A DNA stretch of 5,713 nucleotides, taken from the NCBI GenBank assembly GCA_026706165.1, contig JAPOZF010000483.1, positions 1-5,713 on the forward strand, in the 5' to 3' direction. Shown here in pieces: positions 1 to 5,355 of this stretch (positions are counted from its first letter, which is position 1; each line of letters begins with the position of its first letter). A program made the translations under genes and the position numbers. The DNA comes from Gemmatimonadota bacterium. GTDB taxonomy: Bacteria; Latescibacterota; UBA2968; UBA8231. The notes under the pieces were generated by a model that was not told the DNA's origin, did not search any database, and saw only the letters and a list, made by a program, of their open reading frames with translations.

Positions 1-120
1 CTGCCGGAAACCCGGCGTTGCCAACCGCAAACCCCGCGGCCGGGGGGCCCGGCAGCTGATCCGGATGCGGTCCTCGGGAAAGGTCACGCTTCCCCTCTTC
101 AGAACAGTCTTGTCGTTCAT
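1..120 (-). CDS. Unidentified protein, N-terminal fragment running off the left edge
   Basis: An open minus-strand frame starts at an ATG (complement of 118-120) and stays open for 40 codons to the window edge, so the C-terminal part is missing. The visible protein begins MNDKTVLKRGSVTFPEDRIR and is basic; I do not recognise a family or motif. A GGAAGG lies about 3 nt before the ATG, which is closer than usual for a ribosome binding site. The same frame is open further upstream, through the codons for GGYDGRL and DFPRGRQHRI, without a stop. The true start may therefore lie upstream, near two in-frame CTG codons (first bases 201 and 195) that follow a strong AAAGGAGG, or at a GTG whose first base is 270. 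The gene is divergent from the hyuB-led operon and could be its neighbour or regulator, but nothing in the sequence shows a function. Confidence 0.45.
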   Translation of the reverse strand, partial: MNDKTVLKRGSVTFPEDRIRISCRAPRPRGLRLATPGFRQ

Positions 121-205
121 GAGCCTTCCGTCGTACCCGCCGGCCGCCGGCGAGCGATTGCGGATCCTGTGCTGTCTCCCGCGCGGGAAATCCAGGGGCA
201 GGGTT

Positions 206-213
206 CCTCCTTT
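206..213 (-). promoter_or_regulatory. Strong Shine-Dalgarno-like AAAGGAGG on the minus strand
   Basis: The complement of these bases reads AAAGGAGG, a near-perfect anti-16S match. No ATG, GTG or TTG lies at normal distance downstream on the minus strand. In-frame CTG codons occur 4 nt and 10 nt after it, in the same open frame as the leftward partial gene. It may be the real ribosome binding site of that gene with a rare CTG start, or a chance purine run. Confidence 0.3.
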
Positions 214-218
214 CCCGG

Positions 219-247
219 TTGGCGTTTGCGGCGGATGAAAGTACGTT
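219..247 (+). promoter_or_regulatory. Weak sigma70-like promoter candidate for the hyuB operon
   Basis: TTGGCG (219-224) and TACGTT (242-247) are separated by exactly 17 nt. The first matches the -35 consensus at four of six positions and the second matches the -10 at three of six, so the call rests mostly on spacing and location. It would place transcription start about 50 nt before the hyuB ATG. This 186-bp divergent gap is the only non-coding stretch where the operon promoter can lie within the window. Confidence 0.2.
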
Positions 248-275
248 GCCGGGAGCCTGAGGCAGCGCACCCATT

Positions 276-292
276 CTCGCGGAGACCGCGAG
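276..292. repeat. Perfect inverted repeat just upstream of the hyuB ribosome binding site
   Basis: CTCGCGG (276-282) and CCGCGAG (286-292) are perfect reverse complements around the triplet AGA. In RNA this would be a GC-rich 7-bp hairpin ending 1 nt before the AGGAAGG ribosome binding site. It could be a regulator's operator or an mRNA structure affecting hyuB translation. Such short GC-rich palindromes are also common by chance in high-GC DNA. Confidence 0.45.
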
Positions 293-293
293 C

Positions 294-300
294 AGGAAGG
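294..300 (+). promoter_or_regulatory. Ribosome binding site of hyuB
   Basis: AGGAAGG lies 6 nt before the ATG at 307. It decides the start: the in-frame upstream candidates (169 and the ATG at 235) lack a comparable site, and the conserved family sequence begins only about 16 residues after the 307 start. Confidence 0.75.
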
Positions 301-306
301 TCCATA

Positions 307-2085
307 ATGTCGGCAGCAGAACGCCCCGGTCCCAGTCCCCCCGACCGCCGCGTCGACCCCATCGCCTTCGAGGTGATCCGCAACGCCCTGGTGGAGGCGA
401 CCGAGGAGATGGCCGTCGCCCTGAGGCGGTCGGCGTACTCGACCAACATCAAGACGCGCGCCGACTTCTCCTGCGTGCTGTTCGACCGGGACCTGCGGGC
501 GGTTGCCCAGTGCTTCGCCCAGCCCACCCACCTCGGGTCGATGGTCGAGCTGGTGCCCAAGGCGGTCAGGCGGTACGGGGAGGAGAAACTCGGCCCGGGG
601 GACGCCCTCCTGACCAACGACGCCCACGCCGGCGGCGTCCACCTCAACGACATCGCCCTGATCTCGCCGGTATTCTGCGGCGGCGAGCTGTTCGGGTACG
701 CCGCCAACATCGCCCACCACGTCGACGTCGGCGGCGGCGCCCCGGCCAGCGTCGGCGCCTTCCAGGAGGTGTTCCAGGAGGGGGTGATCATCCCCGCGGT
801 CAGGCTGGTGCGGGCCGGGGAGATCGAGGACGACCTGTTCCGGCTGGTGCTGGCGCAGATCCGCTCGAAGCGGGAGACCGCCGGCGACCTGCGCGCCCAG
901 ATCGCCGCCAACAACACCGGGATCCGCCGCGTCAACGACCTGGTCTCCCGCGTCGGGGCCGAGGCCGCGTCCTTCTATACCGGCGAGCTGATCTCCTACA
1001 CCGAAAGGCGCACCCGAGCCGACCTCGCCAGGCTGCCCAAGGGTGAGTTCCGCGCCGAAGGCTGCATCGACAACGACGGCTTCGGCGGCGACCCGGTGGC
1101 CCTGGCGGCCCGCATCGTCATCGACGGGGACGGGGTGCTGTTCGACCTGGAAGGGTGCGATCCGCAGCGCCGGGCGCCGGTGAACTCGACCTGGGCCCAG
1201 ACCTTCTCGGCCTGCGCCTTCGCGCTCAAGTGCCTGATCGACGAGGACGTGCCGGTCAACGCCGGCTTCTACGGCCAGGTGCGCATGAACGCCCCGGAGG
1301 GCACGGTGGTGAACTGCCGGGCTCCGGCAGCCGTTGTCGGCGGCTGGGAGACCCAGACGCGGCTGACCGACGTGATGTTCAAGGCCCTGGCCCCCGCCCT
1401 TCCCGAGCGCATGCCGGCGGGAACCAAGGCGATGCAGTGCCACGCCGGCTTCGGCGGCGCCGACCCGCGCAGCGGCGAGTACTACTGCTACCTCGAGACC
1501 CTGGCCGGCGGCTTCGGGGGCCGCGCCGGCCGCGACGGCCCGGACGCGGTGCAGACGCACGGGCAGAACACGGAGAACGCGCCGATCGAGGAGACGGAGA
1601 TGAACTACCCGCTGCACGTCGTGCGCTACGAGCTGGTCGAGGACTCCGACGGGGCCGGCACCTGGCGCGGAGGGCTGGGTCTGCGGCGGGACTACCGCTT
1701 CTACGGCCACGAGGTCCGCTTCACCATCCTCGCCGACCGCGACCGCTGGGGGCCCCACGGCCTGTTCGGCGGCGAGCCGGGGCGCAGGGCGAGCTACGTG
1801 CTCGACCCGGACGGCGAGGCCGAGGAGCTGAGCTCGAAGGTGACCTTCGACCTCGCCCCGGGGGAGGTGGTGAGCTACCGCACCTGCGGCGGCGGCGGGT
1901 ACGGGCCTGCGCACGAGCGCGACCCGCTGGCGGTGCTCGCCGACGTGCGCGAGGGCAAGGTCGGTCTCGAGCGCGCGCGGGAGGTCTACGGGGTGGCCGT
2001 CGACACCGAGGGCTGGCGGGTGGACGAGGAGGAGACCGCCAGGCTGCGCGCCGCTGCCGCGGAAGGGGACGGCCGTGCCTCATAG
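307..2085 (+). CDS. hyuB: HyuB-type hydantoinase/oxoprolinase subunit
   Basis: A 592-residue protein, slightly longer than most members of the hydantoinase B/oxoprolinase family. Family members include N-methylhydantoinase subunit B, the C-terminal half of 5-oxoprolinase and subunits of acetone or acetophenone carboxylases. They work with a HyuA partner that uses ATP to activate a cyclic amide or ketone substrate in the cytoplasm. Visible landmarks in order are: VDPIAFEVIRNAL near residue 17; TNDAHAGGVHLND at 103-115 (most relatives have NDPY or similar in place of NDAH); AHHVDVGGG at 136-144, likely metal/active-site residues; GDLRAQIAA from 193; NTENAPIEETE at 421-431; RYELVEDSDGAGTWRGGLG at 440-458; and the C-terminal CGGGGYGP at 527-534, followed by the RDPLAVLADVREGKV tail. 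No signal peptide or membrane segment is seen. It opens the operon and overlaps hyuA by 11 bp, implying translational coupling. The family is certain; the substrate (hydantoin, oxoproline, other lactam, or carboxylation) is not readable. Confidence 0.93.
   Translation: MSAAERPGPSPPDRRVDPIAFEVIRNALVEATEEMAVALRRSAYSTNIKTRADFSCVLFDRDLRAVAQCFAQPTHLGSMVELVPKAVRRYGEEKLGPGDALLTNDAHAGGVHLNDIALISPVFCGGELFGYAANIAHHVDVGGGAPASVGAFQEVFQEGVIIPAVRLVRAGEIEDDLFRLVLAQIRSKRETAGDLRAQIAANNTGIRRVNDLVSRVGAEAASFYTGELISYTERRTRADLARLPKGEFRAEGCIDNDGFGGDPVALAARIVIDGDGVLFDLEGCDPQRRAPVNSTWAQTFSACAFALKCLIDEDVPVNAGFYGQVRMNAPEGTVVNCRAPAAVVGGWETQTRLTDVMFKALAPALPERMPAGTKAMQCHAGFGGADPRSGEYYCYLETLAGGFGGRAGRDGPDAVQTHGQNTENAPIEETEMNYPLHVVRYELVEDSDGAGTWRGGLGLRRDYRFYGHEVRFTILADRDRWGPHGLFGGEPGRRASYVLDPDGEAEELSSKVTFDLAPGEVVSYRTCGGGGYGPAHERDPLAVLADVREGKVGLERAREVYGVAVDTEGWRVDEEETARLRAAAAEGDGRAS
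2061..2069 (+). promoter_or_regulatory. Ribosome binding site of hyuA inside the end of hyuB
   Basis: GGAAGGGGA lies 5 nt before the GTG at 2075, within the last codons of hyuB. It supports the GTG start, whose product begins directly with the conserved LGIDIGGTFTD. Confidence 0.65.
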
Positions 2086-4162
2086 ACTGGGAATAGACAT
2101 CGGCGGCACCTTCACCGACGCCAACCTCGTCGACGAGGCCACCGGCGAGGTGTCCACCGCCAAGGTCCCCACGACCCCGGGAGACCCGGCCGAGGGATTC
2201 AGCGAGGCCGCGCGCCGCATCCTCGCCGAACAGGAGGTCGACCCCGGGGACGTCACCTACGTCATGCACGCGACCACCGTGGCGACGAACGCCATCATCG
2301 AGGGGAAGGTTGCGCGCACCGGGTTCGTCACCACCGCCGGCTTCCGCGACATGCTGGAGATCGCCCGCCAGATACGCCCCTCCCTCTACGACCTGCGGTT
2401 CGAGAAACCCCGGCCCCTGGTGCCGCGCTACCTCTGCGTCGGGGTTCCGGAGCGGCTCGGAGCCGGCGGCGAGGTCCTCGAGGCGCTGGACGAGGACGCG
2501 GTCGGGGAGGCGGCGGACCGGCTGCGCCGGGAGGGGGTGGAGGCGGTCGCCGTCTGCTTCCTCCACGCCTACGCCAACCCCGGCCACGAGCGCCGCGCCG
2601 GCGAAATCCTGCGGGAGCGCTTCCCCGGGGCCATGGTGTCGCTGTCCTCTGAGGTCGCCCCGGAGTTCCGCGAGTACTTCCGGGCCAGCACAACCGTCAT
2701 CAACGCCTGCATCCGGCCGGTCGTCGCCGAGTACCTCGGGCGCATCGAGCAGCGCCTGCGGGCGGCCGGGGTTGCCGCGGAGCTGCTCGTCATGCAGAGC
2801 AGCGGCGGGGTGTTCAGCTTCGAGGCGGCCAGCGAGAGACCGGTGTTCATGGTGGAGTCCGGGCCGGCGGCGGGAGTGACCGCGGCCGCCTGGCTCGGCA
2901 ACTCCCTCGGCCGGGAGAACGTCATCTCCTTCGACATGGGGGGGACCACCGCCAAGGTCGGGCTGATCGAGAAGGGGGCCCCGTCGGTAACCAAGGATTA
3001 CGAGGTCGGGGCGGCCGCCCGCAGCGGCGCCGGCTCCTCGCGGGGGTCGGGATACCCGATACGAACCCCGGTGATCGACCTGGTGGAGATCGGGGCGGGA
3101 GGGGGCTCCATCGCCTGGGTGGACGCCGGCGGAGGGCTCAGGGTAGGGCCGCGCAGCGCCGGGGCCGACCCGGGTCCCGCCTGCTACGGACAGGGGGGCC
3201 GCGAGCCGACCCTGACCGACGCCAACCTGCTCCTGGGGCGCCTCAACCCCGGTTTCTTTCTCGGCGGGGAGATCCCCCTCGACGTCGAGGCGGCGAGGCG
3301 GGCGATAGCCGGCGCCTGCGCCGAACCCCTGGGAATGGACCCGGTCGAGGCCGCCCACGGCATCGTCGAGATCGCCAACGCCGCCATGGTCAACGCCCTG
3401 CGGCTGGTATCGATTCAGCGCGGATACGACCCCCGTGAGTTCGCCCTGGTCGCCTTCGGGGGAGCGGGACCGGTGCACGCCTGCCGCCTGGCCGCCGAGA
3501 TGGAGATACCGGCAACCGTCATCCCGGCGAGCCCGGGCACCTTTTCCGCCACCGGGCTCCTGGTCACCGATCTCAAGCGGGACTACTCGACGACGCGGAT
3601 CGAGCGCGCCGACCGGCTCGACCTGGACGCGGTGGAGGCGGTGTACGCCGGACTGGAGGCGCAGGGACGGGAAGCGCTCGAGCGGGAGGGGATTCCCGCA
3701 GGGGATTCCGGCTACCTGCGCCAGGCCGACATCCGCTACGTCGGCCAGAGCTACGAGCTGACCCTGCCGCTGCCGGAAGGCAGGCTCGACGAGGCCGGGA
3801 TCGCCGGAGTGCTCGGGGAGTTCCACCGCGAGCACGACCGGGCTTACGGCTTCAGCGCCCCCGAGGAGCCGGTCGAGTTCGTCGCCCACCGTCTGACGGC
3901 GACCGGCAGGATCGCCAAGCCGAGGCTGCGCGAATGGCAGGGAGGCGGCGAACCTGCGGGAGCCCGGAAGGAGAGCAGGCCCGTGTACTTCGCCGAATGC
4001 GGGGGATTCGCGGACTGCCCGGTGTACGACCGTTACGGGCTGGGTGCCGGGTGTGTGGTCGCGGGGCCGTGCGTGGTCGAGGAGAAGGATTCCACGACCG
4101 TGATCCACCCGGAGTTCCGCGCCGAGGTCGACGGCTTCGGGAACCTCGTGGTCAGGAGATGA
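2075..4162 (+). CDS. hyuA: HyuA-type ATP-dependent hydantoinase/oxoprolinase subunit
   Basis: A 695-residue protein, full length for the hydantoinase A/oxoprolinase family. This subunit has an actin-like (ASKHA) fold that binds ATP and is thought to phosphorylate the substrate before ring opening or carboxylation, together with HyuB. Seen in sequence: the first phosphate loop GIDIGGTFTD at 6-15; HATTVATNAIIEGK near 68-81, then GFRDMLEIARQIRPSLYDLRF; the second phosphate loop DMGGTTAK at 287-294; EIGAGGGSIAWVD from 338; GADPGPACYG at 363-372, followed by PTLTDANLLLGRLNP; and FGGAGPVHA at 461-469. All canonical motifs are intact, so the protein should be functional. It starts at GTG, 11 bp inside hyuB, and ends by overlapping or nearly touching the Rieske oxygenase gene, so the three are probably one transcript. 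No AcxC-like third carboxylase subunit is visible, which slightly favours a two-subunit hydantoinase or lactamase. The substrate is unknown. Confidence 0.93.
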   Translation: MPHRLGIDIGGTFTDANLVDEATGEVSTAKVPTTPGDPAEGFSEAARRILAEQEVDPGDVTYVMHATTVATNAIIEGKVARTGFVTTAGFRDMLEIARQIRPSLYDLRFEKPRPLVPRYLCVGVPERLGAGGEVLEALDEDAVGEAADRLRREGVEAVAVCFLHAYANPGHERRAGEILRERFPGAMVSLSSEVAPEFREYFRASTTVINACIRPVVAEYLGRIEQRLRAAGVAAELLVMQSSGGVFSFEAASERPVFMVESGPAAGVTAAAWLGNSLGRENVISFDMGGTTAKVGLIEKGAPSVTKDYEVGAAARSGAGSSRGSGYPIRTPVIDLVEIGAGGGSIAWVDAGGGLRVGPRSAGADPGPACYGQGGREPTLTDANLLLGRLNPGFFLGGEIPLDVEAARRAIAGACAEPLGMDPVEAAHGIVEIANAAMVNALRLVSIQRGYDPREFALVAFGGAGPVHACRLAAEMEIPATVIPASPGTFSATGLLVTDLKRDYSTTRIERADRLDLDAVEAVYAGLEAQGREALEREGIPAGDSGYLRQADIRYVGQSYELTLPLPEGRLDEAGIAGVLGEFHREHDRAYGFSAPEEPVEFVAHRLTATGRIAKPRLREWQGGGEPAGARKESRPVYFAECGGFADCPVYDRYGLGAGCVVAGPCVVEEKDSTTVIHPEFRAEVDGFGNLVVRR

Positions 4163-4176
4163 CCTGGAGTCGTTCG

Positions 4177-4182
4177 AAAGGA
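4177..4182 (+). promoter_or_regulatory. Ribosome binding site favouring the TTG start of the Rieske gene
   Basis: AAAGGA lies 6 nt before a TTG at 4189. The alternative in-frame ATG at 4159 overlaps the hyuA stop (ATGA), and its AGGAG directly abuts the ATG with no spacer, which is poor for initiation. Confidence 0.4.
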
Positions 4183-4188
4183 CCTGCC

Positions 4189-5244
4189 TTGAATCGAATC
4201 GACGAGCTGCCGGCGTTCCCCGAGGGGTGGTATTTCGTAGCAACCCGCGAGTCCATTCTGCGTGGGAAACTGATCGAGAAAACCTGGCTGGGGGAGGAAA
4301 TCGTCGCCTGGTGCGACGAGGCAGGCCGAGTCTGCGTGGCCGACGCGGTATGTCCCCACCTGGGTTCGTACCTGGGGCCGGAGGTCGGCGGCCAGGTGTG
4401 CGACGGCCGCCTCGTCTGTCCGTTTCACGGGTTTGAGTTCGACACTACCGGCCAGTGCGTCGCCACTCCGAACGCCCCGGCTCCCAAAGCCGCGAAACTG
4501 AAGGTTTACGAGACCAGAGAGATCCTCGGCATGGTCTTCGCCTGGTTCGGCAGCGGCGGCCGTCCTCCGCACTGGCACCTTCCGGACGACCCCCCCAGCG
4601 GCCCGGAGTGGGGGAAGCCGGGATTCAGGACCCTCCGGTTCCGCGGCCATCCCCAGGAGACCGCCGAGAACTCAGTGGACCTGGGACACCTGCGCTACGT
4701 GCACGGCTACGACAACGTGAATCCGGTCGGTACGGTCACGGTCGACGGCCCCTACCTGAAGAGCTGCTTCGACTTCAAACGGGTCCGCAGGATCCTGGGG
4801 GTAAAGGACCTCGTGCACGAAACCTCGGCCGTCACCCACGTCCATGGACTGGGGTATTCCTTCGTCGAAATCCACGAGAAAACCATCGGTATGGATACTC
4901 GATTGTGGGTGCTGGCAACGCCCGTTGACGGCACTCTCATCGATCTCGCACTGGTCAGCCAGATGCGGGACATCCGCAGGCCGCGGCGGTTCATCTCGGG
5001 CCTGGGGTTTCTTCCGATGAAGCTTCGCAGCAGGCTGATGAACCGCATTCTGCTGTCCCAACAGAAACAGGATGTCCTGCAGGATGTAGTGATCTGGGAA
5101 CGGAAGCAGTACCGGCCTGTCCCCAGGCTGTGTGCGGCCGACGGCCCCATAGGGCAGTACCGCCGGTACTGCCGGCAGTTCTATCCGCAACTTGAGCCGG
5201 ACGGCGCCGGGGGTGAAACGGCAGAGTCCGGCGAGGTCGGGTAA
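4189..5244 (+). CDS. Rieske non-heme iron oxygenase, KshA/DAF-36/SdmA-like
   Basis: 351 residues from the TTG (361 if the ATG at 4159 is used). The protein should be the oxygenase component of a Rieske system: electrons from a reductase pass via a [2Fe-2S] cluster to a mononuclear iron that activates O2. The N-terminal Rieske domain starts with FPEGWYFVA. It binds the cluster through C55-P-H57 and C77-P-F-H80, with 19 residues between H57 and C77, longer than the usual 15-17. The catalytic domain has ENSVDLGHLRYVH at 160-172, giving D164 as the electron-bridging Asp and H167/H172 as iron ligands, with D299 in DVVIWERKQY as the probable third ligand. The ending (IWERK, then CAADGPIGQYRRYCRQFY) resembles the C-terminus of 3-ketosteroid 9-alpha-hydroxylase KshA and of the sterol-acting DAF-36/Neverland group. 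No membrane segment is obvious. I chose TTG for its ribosome binding site and because codons 4162-4188 lack the G/C-ending bias. No reductase gene is present. A steroid or sterol substrate is inference from similarity and from the adjacent methyltransferase. Confidence 0.88.
   Translation: MNRIDELPAFPEGWYFVATRESILRGKLIEKTWLGEEIVAWCDEAGRVCVADAVCPHLGSYLGPEVGGQVCDGRLVCPFHGFEFDTTGQCVATPNAPAPKAAKLKVYETREILGMVFAWFGSGGRPPHWHLPDDPPSGPEWGKPGFRTLRFRGHPQETAENSVDLGHLRYVHGYDNVNPVGTVTVDGPYLKSCFDFKRVRRILGVKDLVHETSAVTHVHGLGYSFVEIHEKTIGMDTRLWVLATPVDGTLIDLALVSQMRDIRRPRRFISGLGFLPMKLRSRLMNRILLSQQKQDVLQDVVIWERKQYRPVPRLCAADGPIGQYRRYCRQFYPQLEPDGAGGETAESGEVG
5153..5173. repeat. Perfect 9-bp inverted repeat inside the 3' end of the Rieske gene
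   Basis: GGCAGTACC (5153-5161) and GGTACTGCC (5165-5173) are perfect reverse complements with a 3-nt spacer, giving a strong potential hairpin about 70 nt before the stop. A further CAGTACCGG occurs nearby at 5106-5114. It lies in codons for GQYRRYCR, a conserved part of the protein, so the symmetry may be a by-product of coding. Confidence 0.5.
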
Positions 5245-5256
5245 CTCTCGCCCGAC
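5236..5256 (+). terminator. Weak hairpin over the Rieske stop codon
   Basis: GTCGGG (5236-5241) pairs with CCCGAC (5251-5256) around a 9-nt loop that contains the TAA stop. The stem can be extended by AGG/CCT with a 2-nt bulge. No T-run follows, so it is not a classical rho-independent terminator. The rest of the 111-bp convergent gap (5245-5355) holds no gene that I can support. Confidence 0.25.
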
Positions 5257-5340
5257 ACCTGCCGTACCTGGCCGTTTCCGTCCTGGTGGGCGGCCCCGCT
5301 GAACGATCGCCGATGCCCCTCCATTCCAAGGCGAGGACCG

Positions 5341-5355
5341 GCCTGTCATGCAGGC
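5341..5355. terminator. Small hairpin abutting the stop of the methyltransferase gene
   Basis: GCCTG (5341-5345) and CAGGC (5351-5355) flank TCATG and sit immediately next to the TAA stop of the minus-strand gene. The stem is only 5 bp and there is no long T-run in either direction (TTAAA follows on the plus strand). It could contribute to termination between the converging genes, but the evidence is thin. Confidence 0.2.

Noticed and set aside
169..306. N-terminal extension of HyuB from upstream in-frame starts at 169 or 235
   Set aside because: These starts have no clear ribosome binding site and the added residues look non-conserved. The ATG at 307 has AGGAAGG at 6 nt and fits the family's usual N-terminus.
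117..935. Minus-strand open frame of 272 codons across the divergent region and the hyuB 5' end
   Set aside because: It is antisense to conserved hyuB sequence, has a low-complexity Ser/Arg/Pro-rich translation and no homology that I recognise.
3934..4158. Long N-terminal extension of the Rieske protein overlapping hyuA
   Set aside because: The extra residues are the Arg/Gly-rich out-of-frame reading of the hyuA C-terminus, and Rieske oxygenases normally start about 10-25 residues before the GWY motif.
1721..4243. Very long open frame (840 codons) on the minus strand opposite hyuB and hyuA
   Set aside because: It lies antisense to two genes with complete family motifs. Its translation is rich in Pro, Arg and Gly with no recognisable domain, as expected from the shadow frame of high-GC coding DNA.
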